Assembly (NCBI RefSeq): GCF_000317695.1
Contig: NC_019771.1
Coordinates: forward strand, 1,251,001 to 1,315,000
Reading direction: 5' to 3'
Source of the DNA: Anabaena cylindrica PCC 7122
Lineage (GTDB): Bacteria; Cyanobacteriota; Cyanobacteriia; Cyanobacteriales; Nostocaceae
DNA length: 64,000 bases
Positions 43,502-52,814 of this stretch are shown one piece after another. The notes below the pieces were generated by a model. That model made no database searches and was not told the origin of the DNA. It worked only from the letters and a program-made list of their open reading frames with translations. A program made the position numbers and the translations under genes. Numbering within the stretch: position 1 is the stretch's first letter; each line of letters begins with the position of its first letter.

Positions 43502-43891
43502 ATGAAACCAGTAATTATAATCAAAACTTTCATTACATCACTGGGTTTGTTTGTTTTGTTGAACCCCAGTCAAGCATCAGCACAAATTGTACCCCAACCT
43601 TGGGTTTCCGTGGGAGGAAAAGATGGTGATGTTACCTATGCTGTGGGTGCGAAGGCTTTTAGTTTGGGTTTTGAGGTGGGAACTGGTGCTGACGGTGCAA
43701 CAGGTGTAGATATCCTAAAATTCATCAATTTACCTGTAATTTCTCCTTATGTTGGAGTTGGTTACTATTCAGAAGATAAGGGTGTGGCTTTCTCCGGTGG
43801 TGTCCAAGCCAACGCAACTAAACACGTTTTTGTTGGTGCTGGTTATAATTCTGTACGTGGTTTCAATGGACAGTTAGGAATTAAATTCTAA
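43502..43891 (+). CDS. Small exported protein of unknown function
   Basis: 129 residues. The signal peptide (about 1-28, ending ASAQ) is followed by a Gly-rich region with alternating strands (VGGKDGDVTYAVGAKAFSLGFEVG, ISPYVGVGYYSEDKGVAFSGGVQ) and a terminal NGQLGIKF ending in Phe. That resembles a small outer-membrane or amyloid-like beta-strand protein. I do not recognise the family. Its leader is the R10 repeat, and a GTTGGGTT hairpin lies about 57 bp downstream. Confidence 0.65.
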   Translation: MKPVIIIKTFITSLGLFVLLNPSQASAQIVPQPWVSVGGKDGDVTYAVGAKAFSLGFEVGTGADGATGVDILKFINLPVISPYVGVGYYSEDKGVAFSGGVQANATKHVFVGAGYNSVRGFNGQLGIKF

Positions 43892-44331
43892 TTTTCAACC
43901 AATTTCAACTAATTTTGCATTTTCAGATAATAATTAATGATGTGTAGGTTGGGTTAAGGAACGCAACCCAACATTTTTAGAGATTTGTTAGGTTTTTATA
44001 GATTTTACTCAAACTATCTGTCGCATTCTTTATTATGGGTTTGTTGAGTTTCTCGAAGTTCATAAAATTCTGGATAGCTGGCCTTTGCGATTGTATCCTT
44101 CACAAATTTTAGATTCTTCTCCCAATTGTCAACGTGTCCCACTCAAAGTTTTTCTCGCAGCACCACAAATTCAGTTTGATAAATTTGATTTTCAAAATTC
44201 AAAAACTACTGAGGAAATTGAACTAAAATTTGGCAGGTGATGAATGGGGATTTTCAGAAGTTGAAGGATTTGGTTTAAATAACGAACCGCAGAGGACGCA
44301 GAGAACGCGGAGGAAAGAGGAGAATTTGATT
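43892..44331. other. Gap with a gene remnant and repeats
   Basis: It contains a GTTGGGTT/AACCCAAC hairpin (43948-43972) that may terminate the previous gene, a decayed frame (43992-44240), and a CGCAGAGGACGCAGAGAACGCGGAGG repeat (44285-44311). Confidence 0.5.
43992..44240 (+). pseudogene. Decayed fragment of an unidentified gene
   Basis: An open frame with protein-like composition (YYGFVEFLEVHKILDSWPLRLYPSQILDSSPNCQRVPLKVFLAAP) has no start codon in context and a stop at 44238. It looks like part of a larger, lost gene. Family not identified. Confidence 0.35.
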
Positions 44332-46830
44332 TTAACCGATGGGATAAAGTAGTTCTCTGACGCTAGTTGCTGAGTCTTGCTGTAGTGCTACTTTAGCTAA
44401 GGCTTGAGCTTCTGCTATGGTTATCTGTGAGATTACCTGTTTGAGTGGGGCTATGGCTTGGGGATTGACACTCAGTTCATCTACTCCTAAACCTAATAAA
44501 ATGGGTGCAACTATGGTTTCTGCTGCTACTTCTCCACATAATCCTACCCAGATATTAGCAGTATGAGCAGCTTGAACTGTTTGCTGAATCATTCGCAATA
44601 CCGCAGGTTGCAAAGCATCGGCTAAAGTTGCTACTCTAGGATTTGTGCGATCGCCTGCCATAACATACTGGCTTAAATCATTTGTCCCAATACTAAAAAA
44701 GTCAACTTCCTGGGCTAATTGATCAGCTATGGCTACTGCTGCGGGTGTCTCTATCATCATCCCCACTTTCATTGTTTCATCAAAACTAATCCCCCCTTGT
44801 CGCAGTTCTTTCTGTACCTCCTCCAAAATTGCCCTAGCTGCCCGTAATTCTGTTAAAGTGGCAATCATCGGCCACATAATTTTGATACTATTTCCCACAC
44901 TAGCGCGTAAAATTGCCCGTAACTGAGTTTTCAATAATTGGGGATTTTCTAAACAAAACCGAATTCCCCGCACACCTAAAAACGGGTTAGCTTCTGTCAC
45001 TCCCGAACTCAGATAAGGAAGGTGTTTATCTCCACCTATATCCAAAGTGCGAATAATTAACGGTTTATTTTCTAAAACCTTGACTATGGCTTGATAAACT
45101 TCTAATTGTTCCTCTTCACCCGGTGCATTTTTCCTTTCTAGATACAAAAACTCGGTGCGAAGTAATCCCACACCCTCAGCACCATGATTTATTGCCGCTT
45201 GGGCATCCGCAATACTACCAATATTAGCAAAGACTTTAATGTGCTGACCATCATGGGTAATTGCTGGTTTGTGTGCCAGCTTTCTAGCTTTTGCTTGGGC
45301 TTGCTGCCATATCTGACGCTTGGCTATCAGTATATTTAATTTATCTTCAGTTGGTGCTACCCAAGCTTTACCGATTTCGCCATCTAGTGCGATCAAAGTC
45401 CCATTTTCCCAGTTTAACAACTGAGCATCTACACCCATAACCGCAGGAATCCCCAATGTCCGGGCAATAATCGCACTGTGAGAAGTCGCACTTCCAGAAG
45501 TCATGCAAATACCCATCACCTTAGCTGGATCAAGTTTGGCCGTATCGGAGGGGCTTAAATCTGTTGCTACTATAATTGATGGTTCTGTCAGTTGTAAGTC
45601 AGTGGGAGCATTACCCAGTAATATTCTTAATACCCTGCTACCCACATCGACCACATCATCAACTCGTTCCTGTAGGTAAACATCCTCAAGTCTGCGGTAG
45701 GAATTCGTTACTTCATCAACTACGGCTTGCCAAGCAAATTCCGCATTCAGATGTTGTTCTACTATATGATGACGTGCGGCATCGAGCAAGACAGGATCTG
45801 TTAAAAATAGCAGGTGAGCATCAAAAATTGCCGCTTCCGCATCACCAATTTGAATAGATGTGTGTGAGAGTAAAGTTGCAATTTCCTGTTTTGCTATTTG
45901 TATAGCAGATTGTAATCTTTGCCACTCTATTTCTACATTTTCTATATGATATTCGGTTATTGCAACTGAGGCAGATTGATAATGAAATAATGGTGCGATC
46001 GCAACTCCTGGAGAAGCCGCAATTCCTGCTAGTTCACCGTGAGTAGGGGCAACAAATTCCTGGGGAGGTGCGGTTAATTCAGGAATGCGATCATCTTCGC
46101 CAAAGTTGTTGATAATTAATGCTTGTAAGGCTTGCAGGGCTTCCTGGGCATCAACACCAGTGGCAGTAATCCGCAATTCATGTCCTTGACGTACCCCCAA
46201 GGTGGCAACTTGATTAATACTATCACCCCGGACAGCTTCTGTCTTTCTGGTTAAATTTTGTACCTGGATTTGTGATTGAAAGCGGGATGCAGTAGCAACA
46301 AATTGGGCAGAAGGACGAGCGTGTAAACCTAAGCGATTACTGACTTTTAGCCGTATTTCTCTGGTGGCAACTTCGGTGTTAGTGATGGGTTGACTACTCA
46401 CCACTAGTATTGGATGCGCGTCTAAACCCAACTGTGTGGCTTTCGCTCCTAACGCCCCGTTTGCTTCTGCCATAACTTCCTGGATATTCATACCCGCAGC
46501 AGCGGCAACAGTAGCAGCAACAGCCCCCTCTACCAATGGTGCAGCACAAAGATATATTTTTTCTCGCTGTTCTGGGGGTAGAAACTCCAGAGCCATTTCT
46601 GTACTCATTAAAGCACTACCCAAATCCATCAGAACTAGAACACCGTCATCAGAGAATACAGATGAGATCGCTTCATAAACCTGCATTACATCTGTACCCA
46701 GTGGATTTGCAGGATCATCAACACCTGCTGCGACAGCAAGAGGAACTTGTCCTTGAACCATCTGTGCGGCTAGTTCCCGCACTCCCAAAGCTAATTGTTT
46801 ACTGTGAGAAACAATAACTATTCCCAGCAC
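44332..46830 (-). CDS. PTS fusion protein: EIIA(Man/DhaM)-HPr-Enzyme I
   Basis: 832 residues, GTG start. The DhaM-type EIIA domain (about 1-130) has H9 (IVSHSKQLA). HPr (about 158-245) has H170 (RLGLHARPSAQF). Enzyme I (about 265-830) has phospho-His H451 (SGSATSHSAIIARTLGIPAVMG) and the PEP-binding barrel with LLRTEFLYLER, MWPMIATLTELRA and FSIGTNDLSQYVMAGDR. Phosphate passes from PEP through EI and HPr to EIIA, which in DhaM recharges the ADP coenzyme of DhaL for dihydroxyacetone phosphorylation. All three His are present. dhaK and dhaL are not in the window, and no sugar PTS permease is seen. Confidence 0.92.
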   Translation of the reverse strand: MLGIVIVSHSKQLALGVRELAAQMVQGQVPLAVAAGVDDPANPLGTDVMQVYEAISSVFSDDGVLVLMDLGSALMSTEMALEFLPPEQREKIYLCAAPLVEGAVAATVAAAAGMNIQEVMAEANGALGAKATQLGLDAHPILVVSSQPITNTEVATREIRLKVSNRLGLHARPSAQFVATASRFQSQIQVQNLTRKTEAVRGDSINQVATLGVRQGHELRITATGVDAQEALQALQALIINNFGEDDRIPELTAPPQEFVAPTHGELAGIAASPGVAIAPLFHYQSASVAITEYHIENVEIEWQRLQSAIQIAKQEIATLLSHTSIQIGDAEAAIFDAHLLFLTDPVLLDAARHHIVEQHLNAEFAWQAVVDEVTNSYRRLEDVYLQERVDDVVDVGSRVLRILLGNAPTDLQLTEPSIIVATDLSPSDTAKLDPAKVMGICMTSGSATSHSAIIARTLGIPAVMGVDAQLLNWENGTLIALDGEIGKAWVAPTEDKLNILIAKRQIWQQAQAKARKLAHKPAITHDGQHIKVFANIGSIADAQAAINHGAEGVGLLRTEFLYLERKNAPGEEEQLEVYQAIVKVLENKPLIIRTLDIGGDKHLPYLSSGVTEANPFLGVRGIRFCLENPQLLKTQLRAILRASVGNSIKIMWPMIATLTELRAARAILEEVQKELRQGGISFDETMKVGMMIETPAAVAIADQLAQEVDFFSIGTNDLSQYVMAGDRTNPRVATLADALQPAVLRMIQQTVQAAHTANIWVGLCGEVAAETIVAPILLGLGVDELSVNPQAIAPLKQVISQITIAEAQALAKVALQQDSATSVRELLYPIG

Positions 46831-47005
46831 TGCAATACCTTAGCCAGTTACCCATACTATTATTCCTTGACAATATACTAAAGACGACATTTATTTAGGT
46901 TGATTTAGGTTTTGACAGTTAGGGAACTTACCTAAAAACTACTCAAACTCTGATTTCTCTCCTGACTCCGAACTCCTGACTCCGAACTCCGAACTCCTGC
47001 TATAA

Positions 47006-47848
47006 CTACGAACTAGCTAACTTGATTAAATTATCCAACTCCTGTTGCATTTGGCTTTTCACTAACTCATAGCATTCGTTAACATAAGAGCGATCGCTTG
47101 CGGCTTCCCTACCATAGCGTTCAAATACAATTGGTGGACAAATTCTTGTGTACATAGGCACTGGCATAGGTATATTTGGCAGCGGGCCAATTGCTAAACC
47201 CCAAGGTAATCCCAGATAAACGGGAAAAACCAAAGGATCAACCCCAAACAGCCAAGGCATCCCCCATTTATGCAATTGCTGCATAACTTCATATACATCA
47301 GCCAACACAATCAGAGTGTCATGAGAACCCCAGGAAATAGCCGGTACAATTGGCACATTTTCACGCAAAGCCAGTTTGATAAATCCCCGACGTTCAGCAA
47401 AATAAATTTTGTCCCGCATTTGATGAGGTCGAAATACATCTTCTGGCCCACCGGGATAAACCAACACACTAGCCCCAGAATGCAAAGCCGCATAAGCCAT
47501 TTTGGGGTGAGCCATAATAGCTCCAGCTTTCATAGCCATTTCTGCAATCGGGGGAACAACTTCCCAGACTTTAGGATGCATTAAACCGTAAAGTGGTTTT
47601 TCTGCACCAAAGCGACGCACCCAGTCATACATCATCATGGATGTATCAGGGGAAGCTAGTCCTCCATTGTGAGAACCAACAACAAAGACTTTTCCCTCTG
47701 GGAGATTTTCCCAACCACTGGTTTGAACTCGAAAATAGTAGTTATATAAAACGCCTAATACAGGCATGAGATTTTCGATGAACTTTGGATCTCGCTCATC
47801 CAAAGACCACCCTAATTTTGTCTTCTGGGGGTGTTTTAGTTTTAACAT
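47006..47848 (-). CDS. Lysophospholipid/glycerol acyltransferase-like protein
   Basis: 280 residues. The acyltransferase block I appears as VVGSHNGGLASPD (about 56-68), with the His/Asp pair spaced slightly wider than the usual HxxxxD. Block III resembles VLVYPGGPEDVFRP and block IV IVPAISWGSHDT. This matches the plant PES/DGAT2-like branch of the PlsC superfamily, common in cyanobacteria. It probably esterifies an acyl group onto a lipid alcohol at the membrane. Flanked by the PTS fusion and the carotenoid oxygenase on the same strand, with short gaps. Confidence 0.8.
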   Translation of the reverse strand: MLKLKHPQKTKLGWSLDERDPKFIENLMPVLGVLYNYYFRVQTSGWENLPEGKVFVVGSHNGGLASPDTSMMMYDWVRRFGAEKPLYGLMHPKVWEVVPPIAEMAMKAGAIMAHPKMAYAALHSGASVLVYPGGPEDVFRPHQMRDKIYFAERRGFIKLALRENVPIVPAISWGSHDTLIVLADVYEVMQQLHKWGMPWLFGVDPLVFPVYLGLPWGLAIGPLPNIPMPVPMYTRICPPIVFERYGREAASDRSYVNECYELVKSQMQQELDNLIKLASS

Positions 47849-47887
47849 CGAAGCATTTTATCAAATTATTACGAATTATGAATTATT

Positions 47888-49321
47888 TTAACCAGGTTTC
47901 CAAGTACCGTGGAAACTGTGGGGAATTACACTAGGTAGTCCTAGTTTGCAAATTGGTTCATCATTCAAGCGTTGGCTCTCGAATATCCAAACCTCGCTAC
48001 TATTAGTATTACCATCATAAACCACCGTCAAAATCCAACTTTGCTCAAGGTTGTGAGTATTTTGTGCTAAAAGAGGCTCAGAAGGATAGCAATTTTCACC
48101 CAAGTCTGCTTCCGACAGAGTTTCAGTTTGATAGTCAAAACGAGCAATACCGTTTAATATTTCCCCATCAATATCCGTTCCTTCCCGAAAAATAGACATA
48201 TAGCTATAACGAGAGAACTTACCCACATTTTGCCTTGGCACATTAGGAAACTCACAAGTTCTATTTAACAGAGTTTCAATTCCCGTCACCTTCCCTGTTA
48301 GCGGATTAAGTTGTACCCGCGTCAACGTAGTTTTAGCAACTGTTTGAGTTTCTCCAGATGCCAACTCTTTTAAATATTGATTAGTTTGAAAATCTGCATA
48401 ACGGGAAAAATCTACAATTACCGTACCGCTATCATCAACATAACCATTGCTAAAATGCCATTGAAACCAAGGTTCTGTAACTCCTTCACTCACTAAAGAT
48501 AAAGTTTCTCTATCAATTACTAAAATCTTAGTTCCTTTTTGTGGTAGCCATTGCAGAGAATCACTGTAACTACTAACTCCCAACAAAACAGGCCAAACAT
48601 TCAAATGTACCGCAGGCGCAAAAAATATTAAATATTGTCCCGCTAACACAAAATCATGAATGACAGGAAAACCTTCTAATGTCAACTTAGCTGTTTTCAC
48701 AATCTTGCCAGTCAAGTCACTTTTGTAGAGACTTAATATCGCATTTGCTCCCGGAGTCATACCAAAATTAAAAATTTCTCCCGTGGCATAATCAACTTTA
48801 GGATGTGCAGAATAAGGTTGTTTTTTCGCCAAACCGTCTAAATTATCTAACCCTTGCGTTTCTAAAGTCTGTAAATCTAACGCATAAGGATTATCACCTT
48901 CCCACAATGCCAGCAGTTTATCAGGTAATGCCAAAACAGAAGTATTTGCAGCGTGCTTAACTGGTTTACGCCATTGATTCCAAATAGCCCCTGGTGCAGT
49001 CATGCCATAATTACCATACAGAAATTTACCCGCAGCAGTTTCTTCTTGATAACCAGCAGTCTCCACATAGCGATAGACACCAGTGGCACCAGCATCAGTA
49101 AAATGGACAGCCAGAATAGCCCCATCTCCATCAAACCAATGTCCCACTGACACACCACCCCTTTCTAGTCGCGCTGCACCATTGCGGTAAAGTGTACCCC
49201 GCAAACCATCAGGAATTTTACCAGCAATCACAGGTAACTGCGTAGGAGGAAATTCGGTTCCAGGTTGAGATATGGCATTTGCCCAAGTTTTTTTAGTTGA
49301 CTTTTTATCAATTGTTTGCAT
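47888..49321 (-). CDS. Carotenoid oxygenase (CCD family)
   Basis: 477 residues, full length for the apocarotenoid-cleaving dioxygenases. The four iron-binding His are H173 (YSAHPKVD), H222 (PVIHDFVL), H289 (WFQWHFSNGYV) and H471 (HSFHGTW). The second-shell Glu in FREGTDIDGEI-like context and the N-terminal RNGAARLERGG...HWFDGDG motif are also seen. It cleaves carotenoid double bonds with O2, possibly giving retinal. The upstream neighbour is a degenerate NACHT/HicA remnant, so the promoter is in a 9-bp gap or within the remnant. Confidence 0.93.
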   Translation of the reverse strand: MQTIDKKSTKKTWANAISQPGTEFPPTQLPVIAGKIPDGLRGTLYRNGAARLERGGVSVGHWFDGDGAILAVHFTDAGATGVYRYVETAGYQEETAAGKFLYGNYGMTAPGAIWNQWRKPVKHAANTSVLALPDKLLALWEGDNPYALDLQTLETQGLDNLDGLAKKQPYSAHPKVDYATGEIFNFGMTPGANAILSLYKSDLTGKIVKTAKLTLEGFPVIHDFVLAGQYLIFFAPAVHLNVWPVLLGVSSYSDSLQWLPQKGTKILVIDRETLSLVSEGVTEPWFQWHFSNGYVDDSGTVIVDFSRYADFQTNQYLKELASGETQTVAKTTLTRVQLNPLTGKVTGIETLLNRTCEFPNVPRQNVGKFSRYSYMSIFREGTDIDGEILNGIARFDYQTETLSEADLGENCYPSEPLLAQNTHNLEQSWILTVVYDGNTNSSEVWIFESQRLNDEPICKLGLPSVIPHSFHGTWKPG

Positions 49322-49330
49322 AGTTATAAA

Positions 49331-50445
49331 TTAGATATTTTCTAGAAATTCTTCCACTGAAACTCTAGCTTCATTGAGAATACTTTTGAGCGTTCCCAAG
49401 GCTACAGTTGTGCTATGTAATGGTACAACACAACCAACTTCGATACGGTTATTAGGAAAGTTTTGCGAACGGTCATAAACTAAACATAGAAAAGTCAACA
49501 ACAAAGGCGTATGTGCCAACTCTTTAGCAGCTTTGTTTTCTGGCTTTTGTAGTAATTCCCAACATTTATGACTTGTTTGTGCTTGTTTATCATCTTCTCC
49601 ATGAAACCAGTTATTAATAAATTTCTGAATTTGTTCATCATCAAAATCAGCCATAGCCACATCACTAAATCGCCGGAAATTATGGCGATGATCTGCTGTA
49701 CGACAGGAAGCTATAAAACGATTTTGATCATGTTTATCAACAAAATTTTGAATTTGGTTGATGACTTCAGTTAAGTTTTGACTGGGAACTTCATCCAAGC
49801 CATCCAGAAGAATTAATAATTTACCTTGTTCCAAAGCTTTAGCTGTAAACTTATCTGGAACTGGAAACCCGCAAATATCAAACTCATCAATAATAAATTT
49901 TTCAATATTGATATCACTAGATGTAAACCTTTTCAATTCAATAAAAACCGGAATACAACCATGTTTAAATCCTCCTTTTTTACCTTTGAGTGCTTCCAGT
50001 CCCATCTTCCGTAAAAAGTAGACTTACCCGCACCTGGTTCACCCAAAACCATCAGATATTGTTTTTCATTAGCGACTTTAATTCCTGCTTATTTTTCACA
50101 ATCTCCAGATTTCAACTTCCGTATTTTTGCTTCACGATATGATTGTTCTAATTTTTCAATAGATGCAAAACTACGAATAGCATCATCATTTAAAAACTGC
50201 ACGGCTGTATACACAGATTTTAGCTTGACAGGTTCACGCATTCCCAATACTTTAAGAATACCGTGTCTTTCTGCATAGTTCTGGACATATTGCTTGGAAG
50301 CATTAAAAATTACCTCTTTGGTTTTTTCATCCAAGGTTTTACCAAACATTCCCATAAATTTACCACCGCTTCCCCAAAGAGATTGGAAAATGGGAACTGC
50401 TAAACCGCTAACACCTGATATTACCCAAGGTTCAATGCCTGTCAT
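49331..50445 (-). pseudogene. Broken NACHT NTPase gene fused to the tail of a HicA-like toxin
   Basis: The N-terminal piece (50089-50445, MTGIEPWVISGVSG...KSGDCEK) ends at a TAA that interrupts an otherwise open frame. The frame continues AGIKVANEKQYLMVLGEPGAGKSTF, which includes the P-loop. It is then lost by one missing T in the run at 50013-50017. After that shift the frame (49331-50005) reads GLEALKGKKGG...GKLLILLDGLDEVPSQN with Walker B, and NFPNNR. From about 49444 the protein changes to GCVVPLHSTTVALGTLKSILNEARVSVEEFLENI, the C-terminal end of a HicA-type toxin. One nonsense change, one frameshift and one deletion junction make function very unlikely. Confidence 0.85.
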
Positions 50446-50512
50446 AATAGTGAGTCAGTGAATATATCTAAAAAACCTAGTTAAATCTTATTATCCACAC
50501 CTAAACCCAATT

Positions 50513-50563
50513 ATGACAACAAAAACCACCTTCAACTCTTGGGTAACTTATCCTATTAATTGA
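50513..50563 (+). pseudogene. Thioesterase relic, copy 1 (start only)
   Basis: The frame begins MTTKTTFNSWVTYP and stops. It matches the start of the longer relic at 51540 (MTTKTTFNSWVTC). The two copies flank the DUF2887 nuclease gene as a direct repeat of about 40 bp. Confidence 0.55.
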
Positions 50564-51431
50564 TTTGCGCCTCTAGCCAAGATGACAAATCAGCTAAACT
50601 GCTAAAATCTAACAGTGCTTCACTCAAATCTTCTAAAACAGGTAAAGCTAAACCAGAAATTGAAGAGCGCATTTCCTCAGATAATTTCCCAAACCGCTTA
50701 GTCAATTGTCGGGAAATTGCATTAGCCATAACTTCTCGTCCCTCTTCTCGTCCCTCTTCTCGTCCTTCTTCTCGTCCTTCTTCCTTGATTTCTCGGTAAA
50801 CTCTTGTTTCCTTTAGTGTTATCCCTAACATAGACTCTACCTCCATACGGCTTAGTTGTTCAAACTTGTATACCATAATCGTCGTAATCATCTCTATTAT
50901 GACGCGACTTGCTGGAGATGATACTTCTTGACTGGTTCTGGTTAACAAATATCTTGCGGCTTCTGGTGCTTGTTCTTCTTCAACTGTAGTGAGTACCATC
51001 AGTGCTACCCATAAAGGTAATTGACGAATATCCCCCAATTCGTCTAAATACACTCGATGCACTTGGTTCCCATTGAGTAAGGTTCGATGAGGATAAATCT
51101 CACTTTGTTCAATATTACGAGATGGGTAAATAATCACAGCTTGCCAGTCACTGAATCTAGCACGGTTGCGGTAGAAATAAAGTGAAGATTCCGCAAATAC
51201 TCTTTCGTAAAGCTGTTCATCTTTCTGGAATTGCACTTCGCAGAAATAGACAACTCCCGCACCTTCATTTTCTGGTGGGAGAAATACCCCATCAATTTCA
51301 AATTTGGGTTCTTTAACAGCTACCGAATCAAATCTATAAGCATCTGCATTTTGCGGAGGATTTGTCAAGAATTCAAATAGTAAAGTGGGAGATTGTTGAA
51401 ACAGTTTGTAAAAAATAGAGTCCCGACGCAT
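50556..51431 (-). CDS. Rpn-family/DUF2887 PD-(D/E)XK nuclease-like protein
   Basis: 291 residues. The N-terminal nuclease-like domain (about 1-150) has FDSVAVKEPKFEIDGVFLPP and VYFCEVQFQKD, giving the acidic D and E-x-Q of the PD-(D/E)XK fold, then WQAVIIYPSRNIE. A helical region and an EEGR unit repeated four times (about 220-236, encoded by a 12-bp repeat, 50738-50785) precede a DUF4351-like C-terminus. Members are abundant in cyanobacteria, vary in number, and are annotated as recombination-promoting nucleases or putative transposases. The gene seems intact. Confidence 0.85.
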   Translation of the reverse strand: MRRDSIFYKLFQQSPTLLFEFLTNPPQNADAYRFDSVAVKEPKFEIDGVFLPPENEGAGVVYFCEVQFQKDEQLYERVFAESSLYFYRNRARFSDWQAVIIYPSRNIEQSEIYPHRTLLNGNQVHRVYLDELGDIRQLPLWVALMVLTTVEEEQAPEAARYLLTRTSQEVSSPASRVIIEMITTIMVYKFEQLSRMEVESMLGITLKETRVYREIKEEGREEGREEGREEGREVMANAISRQLTKRFGKLSEEMRSSISGLALPVLEDLSEALLDFSSLADLSSWLEAQIN

Positions 51432-51539
51432 GAAGGATTGTACTTAATTTATTTTTTAAACCAGCGATACATTTAAATCATATATTAGATCGGGAGTATC
51501 GCAATTTTTGAAAAATATCTAGTGATTTAAAAAACCATT

Positions 51540-51720
51540 ATGACAACCAAAACTACCTTCAACTCCTGGGTAACTTGTCGCCAACCCCCAAGCCAAATTA
51601 CGCTTATTCTGCTTACCCTACGCAGGTGGTAGTGCAATGGTATTTCGCACCTGGACTGATGATTTACCCCCAACTATTACAGCAAGCCCTATTTATGTTG
51701 ATTTATACAGGATATAATGA
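51540..51720 (+). pseudogene. Type II thioesterase relic, copy 2
   Basis: The frame MTTKTTFNSWVTCRQP shifts, then continues CLPYAGGSAMVFRTWTDDLPPTI, the N-terminal signature of thioesterases of NRPS/PKS clusters, and ends at a stop near 51718. The rest of the enzyme (with the GHSMG serine) is gone. Confidence 0.75.
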
Positions 51721-51741
51721 GAATCAAAATAAAAGAGCAAG

Positions 51742-52002
51742 ATGAGTATTAACCTGAATCTACCACCAGAACTAGAAAAAGAACTTCACACCGAAGCTTC
51801 TCAACTCAATGTACCGTTATCCGAATATATTTTACGCATTTTATTTACAAGAAAAGTTGCAGATAATCTCCCCAAAACTGGATCAGAACTTGTTGAATAT
51901 TGGGAAAATGAAGGTGTAATCAATTCACTTTTTAATATTACTAATAGTCAAGCATACTCTCGTGAGTTACGTCATCAAGCTGAAACAAGGGAGCGAACAT
52001 AG
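51742..52002 (+). CDS. Ribbon-helix-helix-type antitoxin-like protein (orphan)
   Basis: 86 residues. The N-terminus MSINLNLPPELEKELHTEASQLNVPLSEYILRILF is a CopG/ribbon-helix-helix type DNA-binding motif. The tail is polar. No toxin follows directly: the next gene is another antitoxin-like gene 103 bp away. It could be an antitoxin that lost its toxin, or a regulator. Confidence 0.65.
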   Translation: MSINLNLPPELEKELHTEASQLNVPLSEYILRILFTRKVADNLPKTGSELVEYWENEGVINSLFNITNSQAYSRELRHQAETRERT

Positions 52003-52105
52003 GTAAACTTAATGTAATTATTGGATACAGATATAATACAATCACCTCTCTTGTCGCTGTTCAATGCTATAATTAAATAAATTACATTTATTTTTCTATT
52101 AAAAT

Positions 52106-52324
52106 ATGGAAACAATTGCAATTCAAGTTGATGCAGAAATTGCCAAAGCTTATCAAGAAGCAGAACCGCAAAAACAACAAAAAATTCAGACTATTGTTAA
52201 CGATTTGCTTAAACTAATTATTCAAGATAAATCCCTAGATGACATTATTCAAGAAATGCAAGAACAAGCCAAAGACCGGGGATTACCTCAAGAAATTTTA
52301 GATGAGATTCTTCAGAATGGATGA
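52106..52324 (+). CDS. Antitoxin upstream of the disrupted PIN toxin
   Basis: 72 residues, METIAIQVDAEIAKAYQEAEPQKQQKIQTIVNDLLKLII. This resembles small cyanobacterial antitoxins paired with PIN toxins of the COG1569 type. The stop overlaps the toxin start by eight bases (ATGGATGA). The antitoxin is intact although the toxin is broken. Confidence 0.75.
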   Translation: METIAIQVDAEIAKAYQEAEPQKQQKIQTIVNDLLKLIIQDKSLDDIIQEMQEQAKDRGLPQEILDEILQNG

Positions 52325-52392
52325 ATTGCGGTTTGTTATTGATACAAACATTTTAGTTAGTGCCATCTTGATTAAGTCATCTATTCCAGATG

Positions 52393-52533
52393 TATACTAA
52401 AAACGGCTAATATCTGGACTTTATAGATAACAAGATTCAAAGGAAAAACTTCAATAAAAACTCTGCGTCACTCTGCGTTTACCTCAGCGAACCTCTGCGT
52501 TTAAAAGTAAAGTTTCCAACCGTTTTTAGTATA
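52393..52533 (+). mobile_element. R3 element, copy 2, inside the PIN toxin gene
   Basis: 141 bp, ends TATACTAAAAACGG / CCGTTTTTAGTATA, bounded by TA. It is nearly identical to the copy at 15545-15675, apart from an added CACTCTGCGT repeat unit. Confidence 0.92.
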
Positions 52534-52660
52534 GCATTCAAAAAAGCCAAAAGCTTAGGAATAATTTTATTTTCAGATGCGACTTTTCAAGAAATACAAG
52601 AAATTATCAATCGCTCAAAATTCGATAAATATATTTCTCTGAGCATTCGTACTCAATTCT

Positions 52661-52814
52661 TAGAGGATGTTTGAAAAGTATCAGAATTGATTGAGATCCC
52701 CCCAACCCCTTTTTAAGGGGGGCTAAATTTCTCAAAGTCCCCCTTAAAAAGGGGGATTTAGGGGGATCTACAAGTGTTAGATACCACACGACAAAGTTTT
52801 CAAACATCCTCTTA
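52661..52814 (+). mobile_element. R2 element, copy 2, inside the PIN toxin gene
   Basis: 154 bp counting both TA (52661-52662 and 52813-52814), ends TAGAGGATGTTTGAAAAGT and inverted ...TTTTCAAACATCCTCTTA, with two C/G-rich hairpins inside. It has a close match at 7489-7634. Confidence 0.92.

Noticed and set aside
50738..50785. 12-bp repeat in the nuclease gene as a separate repeat element
   Set aside because: It encodes the in-frame EEGR units of the protein, frequent in this family.
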